In this document: positions 19,627-28,227 of the stretch, one piece after another | Numbering within the stretch: position 1 is the first letter of the stretch | How the letters are laid out: every line of letters begins with the position of its first letter | DNA from: Klebsiella pneumoniae | GTDB lineage: Bacteria; Verrucomicrobiota; Verrucomicrobiia; Limisphaerales; SXTU01 | Direction: 5' to 3' | DNA length: 36,696 nucleotides | Assembly: GCA_943330855.2 (NCBI GenBank) | Contig: CALQJI020000051.1 | Coordinates: 1-36,696, forward strand | The notes under the pieces: model-generated | Database searches by the model: none | Told to the model about the DNA's origin: nothing | What the model saw: only the letters and a program-made list of their open reading frames with translations | Translations under genes and position numbers: made by a program

Positions 19627-21072
19627 ATGAAAAAATTCGGCTGCAACCACGTGGACTGGGCCGTGTCTCGCCGCGACTTCCTCACCAAGACCGGCGCGGG
19701 TTTCGGCGCGGTCGCGCTCACCTCGCTGCTCGCCAAACATCCACTCGCCGCCGCGCCCACGGCTCCCGGCATCTCCCCGCTCGCGCCCCGGCTCGCGCAC
19801 TACGCGGCGAAGGCAAAGAACGTCATCTTCCTCTTCATGGAGGGCGGGCCGAGCCATCTTGACACCTTTGACCCGAAGGCCGCGTTGAAGCAGCACGCGG
19901 GCAAGCCTTTGCCAGCCAGCTTCACCAAGGGCCTCATCACCGCGATGGGCGAAATCAACTCGCCCATTTTCCCCGACAAGCGCGAGTGGAAGCAACACGG
20001 CCAGGGCGGCCTGTGGATTTCCGACTGGTGCAAACACGTCGCCGAGTCCGCCGACGACATCGCCGTCCTGCGCTCCTGTTGGGCCAACGGCATCGTCCAC
20101 TCCAACGGCGTCTGCCAGATGAACACCGGCTCCATCCTCGCGGGCCGGCCCTCGCTCGGCGCGTGGGTGAGCTACGGCCTCGGCACGTTGAACCAGAACC
20201 TCCCCGCGTTCGTGGTGATGCAGGACAACAACGCCACCGTCACCAACGGCCCGCGCAACTGGGGGGCGGGCTTCATGCCCGCCGTCTATCAGGGCACGCG
20301 CATCCTCCCCGGCAACGAACCCATCGCGAACCTCAACACGCCCGAGGGCGTCAGCGACGAACAGCAACGCGGCAAACTCGACTTCCTCAATGCCGTTAAC
20401 CGCCAGCACGCCTCCGCCCGCCCGCAGCAAACCGAACTCGACGCCCGCATCGCCGCCTACGAACTCGCCTTCCGCATGCAGGCCGAGGCCCCCGAGACCG
20501 TGGACCTCGCGAAGGAAACCGAGGCGACGAAGAAGCTCTACGGTATGGATGACTCGGTCGCCGCGCCCTTTGGCCGGATGTGCCTGCTTTCCCGCCGGCT
20601 CGTCGAGCGCGGCGTGCGCTTCGTGCAGCTCTACAGCGGCGCGGGCAGCAAATGGGACGCGCACAGCGGCATCGAGAAAAACCACGGCGACCGCTTCCGC
20701 GAGACGGACAAGCCCATCGCCGGTCTGTTGAAGGACTTGAAATCGCGCGGCCTGCTCGACTCGACGCTGGTCATCTGGGGCGGCGAATTTGGCCGCACCC
20801 CAATGAGCGAGAAGGGCGACGGTCGCGACCACAACCCGACCGGCTTCACGATGTGGATGGCCGGCGGCGGGGTGAAGGGCGGCCAAGTCATCGGCACGAC
20901 GGACGAGTTCGGCCTGCACGCCGTCGAGGACCGGATGCACGTCCACGACCTGCACGCGACGATTCTCCACCTGCTGGGCATCAACCACGAGGAGCTGGTT
21001 TACAGCTACAAAGGCCGGCCCGAGCGCGCGACGATGAACGAGGGCGAGATATACCGGCGCATCACGGGGTAG
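19627..21072 (+). CDS. Tat-exported DUF1501 protein (sulfatase/alkaline-phosphatase-like fold)
   Basis: 481 aa, the standard partner of PSCyt1-DUF1549-DUF1553 proteins. The twin-arginine signal SRRDFLTKTGAGFGAVALTSLLA spans residues 14-36, so it is folded before export. The start of the fold shows NVIFLFMEGGPSHLDTFDPK, and late metal-site-like segments are WGGEFGRTPM, GRDHNP and DLHATILHLLGI, recalling alkaline-phosphatase-superfamily enzymes. It starts 3 nt after the stop of the upstream gene, so the two form a tight operon. Both are exported and probably act together. The substrate is unknown; this pair is greatly expanded in Planctomycetes and Verrucomicrobia. Confidence 0.94.
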   Translation: MKKFGCNHVDWAVSRRDFLTKTGAGFGAVALTSLLAKHPLAAAPTAPGISPLAPRLAHYAAKAKNVIFLFMEGGPSHLDTFDPKAALKQHAGKPLPASFTKGLITAMGEINSPIFPDKREWKQHGQGGLWISDWCKHVAESADDIAVLRSCWANGIVHSNGVCQMNTGSILAGRPSLGAWVSYGLGTLNQNLPAFVVMQDNNATVTNGPRNWGAGFMPAVYQGTRILPGNEPIANLNTPEGVSDEQQRGKLDFLNAVNRQHASARPQQTELDARIAAYELAFRMQAEAPETVDLAKETEATKKLYGMDDSVAAPFGRMCLLSRRLVERGVRFVQLYSGAGSKWDAHSGIEKNHGDRFRETDKPIAGLLKDLKSRGLLDSTLVIWGGEFGRTPMSEKGDGRDHNPTGFTMWMAGGGVKGGQVIGTTDEFGLHAVEDRMHVHDLHATILHLLGINHEELVYSYKGRPERATMNEGEIYRRITG

Positions 21073-21074
21073 CG

Positions 21075-21167
21075 AATGGAACGCGGACGCCCACGTCCGC
21101 AGGTCGTGCGGTTGGCAACAAGCGTGGAAAACCATGCGGATATGGGCGTCCGCGCTCCTGTTCCATT
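21075..21167. repeat. GGAGCGC-head palindrome, family B copy 1
   Basis: Half-sites at 21078-21102 (head GGAACGC here) and 21135-21158 face each other; the outer AATGGA/TTCCATT arms extend the pairing to 21075-21167. The inner stem GGACG…CGTCC also folds on its own. The repeat starts right after the DUF1501 stop and may end that transcript before the protease gene. Confidence 0.88.
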
Positions 21168-21275
21168 TGCATTCTCCGCCGCGTTGGCAAAGAATCTCGC
21201 GTGCTTCCGCCCGCCAGTTTTACTGCAACCGGGTTGCCGTTTGAACCAGTAGGAAGTCGAGTTGTCAGTGACCGC

Positions 21276-22661
21276 ATGAATGTCATCCAGCCATCGTTGC
21301 ACCCGCGCCGCCGCGCGTTGGGCTGCACTTTGGTTAGTTGCCTCACCGCCCTGCTGCTCGTTGCCCGCGCGCAGCCCGTCGATGTGCGCCGCGACGCCAC
21401 CGTCGCCGCTGTCGAGCGCGTCATGCCCAGCGTCGTCAACATCGCGACCACCGCCGTTGTGGATAGCACGGATCCGCTTTTCCGGTGGCGCGCGGAGTTC
21501 TTCGGCTACCGCGTGCGACCGCAGTTGGAAGAAGTTCCGTCCAGCGTCGGCTCCGGCGTCATCATGGACGAGAGCGGATACGTGCTGACCAACGAGCACG
21601 TCGTCAAGGGCGCGAACCGTATCTGGGTCAAGCTCATGGACGGCCGTGAGCTCGAGGCCGAGCGCGTCACCGGCGCGACCAAGACCGATGTGGCGCTGCT
21701 CCGCATCAAGTCGCCGGGCAACGAGAAGTTCACCCCGGTCCGCTTCGCGGCAGACGACGACCTCCTGCTCGGCGAAACGGTCGTCACCCTCGGCAATCCC
21801 TTCGGCCTCGGCGGCTCGGTGAGCAAGGGCATCCTCAGCTCCAAGTCCCGCCGCCCCGCGCGCGAGGACAGCCAACTCGACGTGGCGGACTGGCTCCAAA
21901 CCGACGCCGCCATCAACCCCGGCAACTCCGGTGGCCCGCTCATCAATCTGCGCGGCGAACTCATCGGCCTGAACGTCGCCGTCTATCGCGAGGGGCAGGG
22001 CATCGGCTTCGCCATCCCCATCAAGCGCGTCAACGAATCGCTCTCGCGCTACTTCACGCCCGAGGGCACGAAGGCGCTGTGGTTCGGTGCGCGCGTGCGC
22101 TCCGGCGCGAGCTTGCTCGAAGTCACCGCCGTCGAGGTCGCCAGCCCGGCGGACAAGGGCGGCCTGCGCGCGGGCGACACGATCCTCCAGGTCGCCGGCA
22201 AGACCCCGCGCAACTTCATCGAGTTCATGCGCGAGCTGAACGCAGCGGGGGCGGACAAGCCGGTGGCGTTCCTCATTCGCCGAGCTGCCGCGCCACAAAC
22301 CTTGTCCGTGCGGCTCACGCCCGAACGCGATTTCTTCAATGCCGAGCTGATCCGGCAGAAGCTCGGGCTGCACGTGCAGGAGCTGACCCGCGAGCTGGCG
22401 GCGAAGATGGGCTTTCCGTTCTTCGGCGGATTCGTGGTGACGGACGTGGACAAGGATTCGCCCGCTGCCGAGGCCAAGCTGGAAAATTTCTTCGTTCTCC
22501 GGGGTGTGGACAACCAGCCCGCGGGCGACCTCGTGGAACTGGGCCGCGCGTTGCACGCGAAGCGGTCCGGCGACACCGCACGGCTGAACGTCATCGCGCC
22601 GCCCAAGCGCGGGAGCTTCGCCGGCTTCCGGGAAGGCAGTGTGCCGGTGAAATTAAAATGA
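21276..22661 (+). CDS. HtrA/DegP-like periplasmic serine protease with two PDZ domains
   Basis: 461 aa from ATG 21276; the longer open frame upstream is a shadow of the DUF1501 gene. Signal/anchor about 12-32. The S1C trypsin-like domain has a complete triad: His108 in LTNEHVV, Asp138 in KTDVALL, Ser218 in INPGNSGGPL. PDZ1 is at about 268-345 (PADKGGLRAGDTILQVAGK); a more diverged PDZ2-like region at about 365-455 contains DKDSPAAEAKLENFFVLRGVDNQP. It works by homology in periplasmic protein quality control. The stop overlaps the start of the ABC ATPase by four bases (ATGA), an unexpected coupling of a protease to the Gld-like exporter. No acidic-loop heat-sensing region was identified. Confidence 0.94.
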   Translation: MNVIQPSLHPRRRALGCTLVSCLTALLLVARAQPVDVRRDATVAAVERVMPSVVNIATTAVVDSTDPLFRWRAEFFGYRVRPQLEEVPSSVGSGVIMDESGYVLTNEHVVKGANRIWVKLMDGRELEAERVTGATKTDVALLRIKSPGNEKFTPVRFAADDDLLLGETVVTLGNPFGLGGSVSKGILSSKSRRPAREDSQLDVADWLQTDAAINPGNSGGPLINLRGELIGLNVAVYREGQGIGFAIPIKRVNESLSRYFTPEGTKALWFGARVRSGASLLEVTAVEVASPADKGGLRAGDTILQVAGKTPRNFIEFMRELNAAGADKPVAFLIRRAAAPQTLSVRLTPERDFFNAELIRQKLGLHVQELTRELAAKMGFPFFGGFVVTDVDKDSPAAEAKLENFFVLRGVDNQPAGDLVELGRALHAKRSGDTARLNVIAPPKRGSFAGFREGSVPVKLK

Positions 22662-23623
22662 GCGCGCCCACCACCCCGATGATTGAGGTCGAGAACCTCA
22701 CCAAGCGCTACGGCGGCCGCGCGGCGGTGCGCGACCTCTCCTTCACCGTGCAGCGCGGCGAAATCGTCGGCTTCCTCGGCCAGAACGGCGCAGGCAAGAC
22801 CACCACGATGCGGATGCTCTCCTGCTTCATGCCCGCGACTTCCGGCACGGCGCGCGTGGCGGGCTTCGATGTCTTCACGCAGGCCGACGAGGTGCGCCGC
22901 CGCATCGGCTACATGCCCGAGGGCAACCCGCTGCACGTGGAAATGCGCGTGCGCGAATACCTCAAGTTCCGCGCGCGGCTCAAGGGCTTGAGCGCCGGAC
23001 GCAGCCGCGACCGCGTGGACATCGTCACGCAGCAGTGCGGCCTCGGCGATGTGGCGAACAAGGTCATCGGCACCCTTTCCGGCGGCTACCGGCAGCGCGT
23101 CGGCCTCGCCGACGCACTCGTCCACGAGCCGGAGTTAATCATCCTCGACGAGCCGACCAAGAACCTCGACGCGCACCTCACCCGCGCCGTGCGCCAGCTC
23201 ATCAAGGACGTGAGCAAGGACCGCACGGTCTTCATCTCCTCGCACCTGTTGCCCGAGGTGGAGCTGACCTGCACGCGCGTCATCATCATCCATCAAGGGG
23301 CCATCCGGGAGAGCGGCACGCTGGACGAGCTGCAGCGCAAGATGAGCGCCGGCCAGCAAGTCATCGCCGAGCTGGCCGCGCCCGTGCCGGACTTGCGCGA
23401 GGCGTGGGAGCACATGGCCGAGGTCGAGCACTTCGACATCGCCGCCGCTGAGGGCAATTTCCATCGCTGCTCGCTGACGCCGCGCGCAGGAGTGGACTTG
23501 CGTCCGCAGATTTTCGAGCTGGCGAAGTCCCGTGGCTGGCAACTGCGCGAGCTGACCCGCACCCGACATTCGCTCGAAGACATCTTCGTCCATGTGACGA
23601 AGAAGGAGCAGGAGGAGAGTTGA
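22658..23623 (+). CDS. ABC transporter ATP-binding protein (GldA-like)
   Basis: 321 aa from ATG 22658, which overlaps the protease stop. Walker A GQNGAGKT is at 41-48 (Gln replaces the usual Pro), the Q-loop near GYMPEGNPL at 84-92, the signature LSGGYRQRVGLADAL at 140-154, Walker B IILDEP at 161-166, and the switch His in ISSHLLPEVE at 193-202. The D-loop reads TKNLDAHL where most members have T-GLDP; Asp171 is kept but the Gly and Pro are not. A C-terminal domain of about 90 residues follows, as in GldA/NatA-type subunits. It pairs with the permease at 23746 and the GldG-like and DUF4340 proteins after it. Confidence 0.94.
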   Translation: MSAPTTPMIEVENLTKRYGGRAAVRDLSFTVQRGEIVGFLGQNGAGKTTTMRMLSCFMPATSGTARVAGFDVFTQADEVRRRIGYMPEGNPLHVEMRVREYLKFRARLKGLSAGRSRDRVDIVTQQCGLGDVANKVIGTLSGGYRQRVGLADALVHEPELIILDEPTKNLDAHLTRAVRQLIKDVSKDRTVFISSHLLPEVELTCTRVIIIHQGAIRESGTLDELQRKMSAGQQVIAELAAPVPDLREAWEHMAEVEHFDIAAAEGNFHRCSLTPRAGVDLRPQIFELAKSRGWQLRELTRTRHSLEDIFVHVTKKEQEES

Positions 23624-23628
23624 CATGA

Positions 23629-23674
23629 CCAATTCCCAATTCCCAATTCCCAATCAATGCCCAATGCCCAATGT
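23629..23674 (+). repeat. Heptad tandem repeats (AATTCCC then CCCAATG) in operon spacer
   Basis: Three AATTCCC units from 23631, followed by CAATGCC/CCAATG units to about 23674. The spacer between ATPase and permease also has TGACCAA at its start and TTGGTCA near its end (about 23623-23730), so the repeat may sit in a hairpin. Confidence 0.88.
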
Positions 23675-23745
23675 CCGGGGCTGCTGGGTGGGGTGCGACT
23701 TGCGGGGTTGGGCCGTGGGACTTGGTCATTGATCATTCACCCCTG

Positions 23746-24498
23746 ATGCAACCCTTCCTCACCCTCGTCCGGCGCGAACTCGGGAGCTGTTACGTCTCGC
23801 TCATCGGCTACGTCATCGTCGCCGCCGTGCAGTTCCTGCTGGGGTTGAGCTTCGTCATCGTGCTGCAAGCGTTGGTGAACAAGCCCTTCGACAAGCCGGT
23901 GACCGAAGAGTTCTTCAACAACGGCCTCTTCTGGCTCGTGATGTTGCTCGCGCCGCCCATCATCACCATGCGCACCTTCGCGCTGGAGAAATACTCCGGC
24001 ACCTACGAGACGCTGATGACCGCGCCCGTCGGTGACCTGCAAGTCGTGCTGGCGAAGTTCACCGGCGCACTGTGCTTTTTCATGTCCGCGTGGCTGCCGC
24101 TGCTGGCGTATCCGTTCCTGCTGAAGCGCTTCTCCGTGGACCTCTCGGTGGTGGACACCGGCGCGGTGGGCGGCACGTTCATCGGCATCTTTCTCTTCGG
24201 GTCGCTCTACATCTCACTGGGCTGCTTCGCCTCCTCGCTCACGCGCAACCAGATCATCGCCGCGATGCTCGCCGTCGTGATCGGCCTGGGCCTCTATCTG
24301 TTGAGCTTCCTTACCTTCATCATCCCGCCCAAGCCCGGCTGGCAATCCGCCCTCCTCCAGCACGTCTCGATGATCGAGCACATGAAAGACTTCACACGCG
24401 GCACCGTGGACACCCGGCACGCGGTTTACTACCTGAGCCTGACGGTGCTGTTCCTGTTCCTCACGCTGAAGGTCGTCGAAAGCAGGAGATGGAAATGA
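23746..24498 (+). CDS. ABC-2 permease (GldF-like)
   Basis: 250 aa from ATG 23746 (MQPFLTLVRREL…); the earlier ATG at 23671 lies in repeat-derived spacer. Six hydrophobic helices: about 17-40, 56-76, 104-124, 136-160, 170-195 and 225-243. The N-terminal LVRRELGSCYVSLIGYVI and the MRTFALEKYSGTYETLMTAPV loop are characteristic of GldF/ABC-2 permeases. It is the membrane channel of the exporter with the ATPase at 22658. In Bacteroidetes GldAFG is required for gliding; in other phyla the same set occurs without gliding and its substrate is unknown. Confidence 0.93.
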   Translation: MQPFLTLVRRELGSCYVSLIGYVIVAAVQFLLGLSFVIVLQALVNKPFDKPVTEEFFNNGLFWLVMLLAPPIITMRTFALEKYSGTYETLMTAPVGDLQVVLAKFTGALCFFMSAWLPLLAYPFLLKRFSVDLSVVDTGAVGGTFIGIFLFGSLYISLGCFASSLTRNQIIAAMLAVVIGLGLYLLSFLTFIIPPKPGWQSALLQHVSMIEHMKDFTRGTVDTRHAVYYLSLTVLFLFLTLKVVESRRWK

Positions 24499-24503
24499 AC
24501 GCC

Positions 24504-24596
24504 CAAGTCCAAAGTCCAAAGTCCAAGCGTCCAAGCGTCCAAAGCCGTGCGTCATGCGCTCGGCAGCGGTCGCACCACGGCACACGACTTTGGACT
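24504..24596. repeat. Heptad repeat with inverted arm in operon spacer (GTCCAAA/GTCCAAG)
   Basis: Five GTCCAA(A/G)-type units run from 24507 to about 24545, and AGTCCAAAGTC (24506-24516) is perfectly complementary to GACTTTGGACT at 24586-24596. It fills the spacer between permease and GldG-like gene, where a hairpin could lower downstream expression. Confidence 0.88.
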
Positions 24597-24606
24597 CCTT
24601 TCCTAA

Positions 24607-26088
24607 ATGCCTGACCCTACCGAAACTCCGCTCCCTAGTTTTTCGGCCGCTCGCAAGTTCGGCGCGGGTTTCGGGGTGCTTGTCGGTATCGCGGCCTTCC
24701 TCGCCATCGTGATGATGGTGAACTTCCTTGCTGCCCGAAATTTCCGCCGCGTCTCGCTCTCGGAAGGCCGCGTGGCGCCGCTCGCGCCCGTCACGTTGCA
24801 AGTGCTCGCCGCGCTGACCAACGACCTGCAGGTCACGCTCTACTTCGACCCCGACGAGACGCTCTACGCGACCATCCTGCAAAGCCTCCGCCAATACGCC
24901 AACGCCAGCCCGCGCGTGAAGATCACCACGGTGGATTACCAGCGTGAGCCGGACAAAGCCACCGAGACGCAGCGCAAATACAACCTCCCCCCCACGGTTA
25001 AAGATGTCGTCATCTTCGCCATCGGCGAGCGCAGCCGCATCGTGCGCCAAGGCGAGCTTTCGGAATTCGACACCCGCCAACTTCTCTCCGGCCAAAGCCA
25101 AGCCGTGAAACGCAAATCCTTCACCGGCGAATCTTACTTCACCTCCGCCATCCTCACGCTGATGGAGGGCCGCAAGCTCACCGCCTACTATCTGCTTGGC
25201 CACAAGGAGCACGACCCCTCCACCGCCGGCACCACCAGTGGCTACGGCAAGTTCATCGAACTGCTCCAACGCGGTAACGGACTCACACCCTTCGGACTCA
25301 CCCTCGCCGGCACCAACCCGGTGCCCGCCGATTGCAGCCTCCTTGTCATCGCCGGCCCCTTCACCCCGCTGCACGCGGACGAGGTGAACCAGTTGAACAA
25401 CTATCTCAACCGTGGCGGCCGCGCCCTCGTCCTGCTGCCCGAGAACAGCAACGCCGGCCTGGAACTGCTGCTCCGCACTTGGGGCGTGGAACTTGGCGAC
25501 GACCGCGTCACCGATCCGGCCGGCAACCGCCAGGACAGTTTCCTCATCCTCAATAATTTCGGCGAACACGAGATCGTCCGCCCCTTCGGCCCCACACAGA
25601 ACGGCCTGGTCCTTGCCACACCCCGCTCCGTCACGCCGCGCTCGGCGGCCAGTGCCGGTTCGGACGCTCCGCAAGTGCGCGCGCTCGTGAGCACTTCGCC
25701 CAGCGGCAAGGCCATTGGCAGCCGCGGCAGCCGCCAGTTCGACCCGAGCGTGGACAAGTCCGGCGTCATTCACGTCGCCGTCGCCGTCGAGCGCGGCGGC
25801 CTGCGTAGTGTCGAGGGCGGCTCCACGCGCATGATTGTCGTGGGCGATTCCTTCTTCCTCGCCAACGCGATGATAGATAACTCGGTCAACCGTGACTTCG
25901 CCGCCAACGCCATCAACTGGCTCGTGGACCGGCCCAAGCTCGTCGGCATCGCCCCGCAGGTGGTGCGCGAATACCAGTTCAACATGAGCGACGCGCAGTT
26001 GCGTTCGGTGCAATGGATCGTGCTCGCGGGCGTGCCCGGCGCGATCCTCGGCTTCGGCCTGCTCGTCTGGTGGCGGCGGCAGATGTAG
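24607..26088 (+). CDS. GldG-like protein (ABC-type auxiliary transport component)
   Basis: 493 aa. One N-terminal helix (about 15-40: AGFGVLVGIAAFLAIVMMVNFLA) and one C-terminal helix (about 468-490: IVLAGVPGAILGFGLLVWWRR) flank a large periplasmic domain. That domain contains the family segments RRVSLSEGRVAPL, VKITTVDYQREPDKA, SYFTSAILTLMEGRKLTAYYLLGHKEHDP, VIAGPFTPLHADEVNQLNNYLNRGGRALVLLPE and VGDSFFLANAMIDNSVNRDFAANAINWLVDR. The layout (GldG family, DUF4350-like fold) is full length. It completes the GldA-F-G set and is followed by the usual DUF4340 partner. Confidence 0.93.
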   Translation: MPDPTETPLPSFSAARKFGAGFGVLVGIAAFLAIVMMVNFLAARNFRRVSLSEGRVAPLAPVTLQVLAALTNDLQVTLYFDPDETLYATILQSLRQYANASPRVKITTVDYQREPDKATETQRKYNLPPTVKDVVIFAIGERSRIVRQGELSEFDTRQLLSGQSQAVKRKSFTGESYFTSAILTLMEGRKLTAYYLLGHKEHDPSTAGTTSGYGKFIELLQRGNGLTPFGLTLAGTNPVPADCSLLVIAGPFTPLHADEVNQLNNYLNRGGRALVLLPENSNAGLELLLRTWGVELGDDRVTDPAGNRQDSFLILNNFGEHEIVRPFGPTQNGLVLATPRSVTPRSAASAGSDAPQVRALVSTSPSGKAIGSRGSRQFDPSVDKSGVIHVAVAVERGGLRSVEGGSTRMIVVGDSFFLANAMIDNSVNRDFAANAINWLVDRPKLVGIAPQVVREYQFNMSDAQLRSVQWIVLAGVPGAILGFGLLVWWRRQM

Positions 26089-26099
26089 GCACACACCTC

Positions 26100-27929
26100 G
26101 TGAACTCCTCCCAAACAAAATGGCTCGTCGGCCTCGCCCTGGCGCTCTTTACGTTCATTGCGTTCGACGAGTTGCGCCGGTCCGTCCGTCCGCCAGCCCT
26201 GCCTGACGCCGAACAACTGGTCCCGCGCCTGCGCCCCGCCACCGTGACTCGCATCGAGTTCACCCACTCGAACACCACCGTCCGCGCCGAGTTCGCCGCC
26301 GGGCAGTGGCGGCTCACTGCGCCGTTGAACTACCCCGCCGACCCGCTACTCATCAGCGCCCTGCTGGAAATCTGCTCTACCCGTCGGCCGCAAATTATCA
26401 TCCCCGCTTCGCAGGTGAAATCCCCCGCCGAGTTCGGCCTCCAGCCCCCGCAGGCCACGCTCCTCTTCCACCAAGGCGGCACACCCATCGAGCTGCGCAT
26501 CGGTGCGCGCACTGCAGTGAACAATCAAGTTTACCTACAAGTCGCCGGTAACGACGCCATCGCCATCGCCGACGCCAACCTCCTCGGTTACCTGCCCCAG
26601 ACCACCGACGCCTGGCGCGATCGGCGACTGCTCGCGTTGACGAATGTGAAGTTCGACCGCCTCCGCGTCCGCACCGGCGCGCGCGACCTACTGCTGCAAC
26701 GCGACGCCACCAATCGGCTTTGGCGCATCGCGCTGCCCAGCCCGACCAAGCGCGCGAACACGCCGCTCATCGAAGAGCTGCTCACCAAACTGGGCCAATG
26801 GACCGTGCCGCAATTCATCACCGACGACGCGCGCGCGGACCTCGAAACCTTCGGCCTCCACGCGCCCGAATCCGAACTCGCCTTCGGCACCGGCACGAAC
26901 GACACGCTCGTCGTGCAGTTCGGCAAAAGCCCCACCAACCAGCCCGCACTGGTCTTCGCCCGCAGCCCCGCCACCACCAACGTCATGCTCGTCCCGCGCG
27001 AGTTGCTCGACACCTTGCGCGCCGACCTTTGGGAATTCTCCGAGCACCGACTGCTGGACGCACTGCCCACCCACGCAGTGGATGTGCTGCAAGTGGAAGG
27101 AAAAGAGAATTTCACCCTGCGCCTCCAAACCAATGCCGCCGCGCGATTCGTGTGGGTGGCCGATGATGCCTTCAAGACCGTGACCGACCCCGTGCTCATG
27201 CAGAGCTTCTCCAACAATCTGATCGTTCTCTCGGCTGTGGAGCTGGCCAAGGAAGTCGTGACGGACTACGCGCCCTACGGCTTGGCCACCGGAACGCGCC
27301 GCATCAGCCTGCTCAAATCCGGCACGAACGCCATCGGCACGCTCACCAACACGCTCGTCGCGCGATTGCAGTTCGAGGAGCGGAAACCTGGCGCTCCGTT
27401 TACGGATCGCTTGTTCGCCCGCCGGCACGACGAGAGTTCCGTTTATGTCGTCCCGCGCGGAGACGTGGACCGCCTCGCGTGGTCGCTCCACCAAATTCAA
27501 GACCGCACCGTGTGGAACTTCACCTCGAATCAGGTAGCCGCTGTCACAGTGGAATTCGACGGCCAGAGCCGCCGCCTCACCCGCACGCCCAACGGACGCT
27601 GGGCAGAGGGCTCGGAGCCAGCGGAGGAAATTAAAAATGTCGCGCTGGAGGAGACCCTGTTCCGCCTCGGCCAATTGCGCGCCGAGCAGTGGACGCATCT
27701 GGGCGCTGACCGCCTGCCCATCTACGGCATCGGCGCGGACAGCCGGCGCGTCAGCGTGGAGTTGGTCGGCACGCCCGCGCGCACGAACACCATCCTCTTC
27801 GGCAATATGCCGCAGGGACGCAATTCTTACGCTTCCGTGACCGACCCGCGCAGCGGCCAGCCGCTGGTCTTCGAGTTCCCGCGCGCCCTCTTCCGCGACT
27901 ACGTGGCGCAATACTTGGGGCGACAATAA
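26100..27929 (+). CDS. DUF4340 domain protein
   Basis: 609 aa from GTG 26100, 11 nt after the GldG-like stop; the frame is open further 5' only as a shadow. One N-terminal membrane helix (about 7-24: WLVGLALALFTFIAFDEL) anchors a long periplasmic region. It has repeated beta-rich modules with the pattern 'L.W.I..P…AD…I…L' (FAAGQWRLTAPLNYPADPLLISALLEI; RLWRIALPSPTKRANTPLIEELLTKL; FDGQSRRLTRTPNGRWAEG), as in DUF4340. The module may have been triplicated within the protein. In many genomes DUF4340 follows GldG, so it is inferred to be an exporter subunit. Confidence 0.9.
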   Translation: MNSSQTKWLVGLALALFTFIAFDELRRSVRPPALPDAEQLVPRLRPATVTRIEFTHSNTTVRAEFAAGQWRLTAPLNYPADPLLISALLEICSTRRPQIIIPASQVKSPAEFGLQPPQATLLFHQGGTPIELRIGARTAVNNQVYLQVAGNDAIAIADANLLGYLPQTTDAWRDRRLLALTNVKFDRLRVRTGARDLLLQRDATNRLWRIALPSPTKRANTPLIEELLTKLGQWTVPQFITDDARADLETFGLHAPESELAFGTGTNDTLVVQFGKSPTNQPALVFARSPATTNVMLVPRELLDTLRADLWEFSEHRLLDALPTHAVDVLQVEGKENFTLRLQTNAAARFVWVADDAFKTVTDPVLMQSFSNNLIVLSAVELAKEVVTDYAPYGLATGTRRISLLKSGTNAIGTLTNTLVARLQFEERKPGAPFTDRLFARRHDESSVYVVPRGDVDRLAWSLHQIQDRTVWNFTSNQVAAVTVEFDGQSRRLTRTPNGRWAEGSEPAEEIKNVALEETLFRLGQLRAEQWTHLGADRLPIYGIGADSRRVSVELVGTPARTNTILFGNMPQGRNSYASVTDPRSGQPLVFEFPRALFRDYVAQYLGRQ

Positions 27930-27979
27930 CCTGGGCGACACACTGAACTTCCATGAACCCGGATGCGCGCCTGCCGATT

Positions 27980-28213
27980 GGAGCGCGGACTCCCACGTCC
28001 GCAGCAAGTGGACGCCGGTTGAAATCGAACTCCGAAATGGGATGGCCCCGAAAGAGCGCAGAGCCAAGCTGCTGGCAATCAAATGGCGTGGCCCGACATT
28101 TTCCCGCCTCTATCCATTCCCCAACTCGGCTCCTTTGTGCTCTTTGCGCCCTTTCGTGGCTCAACTTCGGGCTTCGGGTTGAAATCGACTGCGGACGTGG
28201 GCGCCCGCGCTCT
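27980..28213. repeat. GGAGCGC-head palindrome, family B copy 2, interrupted by a family A element
   Basis: Half-sites at 27980-28004 and 28189-28213 are complementary over 25 nt with two mismatches. The space between them is much longer than in the copies at 21075 and 31443 because it holds a family A element. It ends 15 nt before the GTG start of the AsmA-like gene, so its right arm lies in that gene's leader. Confidence 0.88.
28030..28172. repeat. Palindromic element family A, copy 3 (nested)
   Basis: Starts CTCCGAAATGG and ends …CCCTTTCGTGGCTCAACTTCGGG, like copy 2; the left arm is more degenerate. The 60 or so nucleotides before the right end are almost identical to copy 2. GGTTGAAATCGA occurs exactly on both sides (28017-28028 and 28177-28188), as expected for a target duplication. 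Confidence 0.85.
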
Positions 28214-28227
28214 ATCACTCTTCTCCC

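Noticed and set aside
23629..24596. Possible CRISPR array in the Gld operon spacers
   Set aside because: Units are 7 nt in direct tandem with no unique spacers, and no cas gene is present.
27377..27398. GGAGCG…CGCTCC hairpin in the DUF4340 gene as another inserted element
   Set aside because: It is only 22 nt, the encoded residues fit the normal DUF4340 sequence, and the inner stem does not pair.
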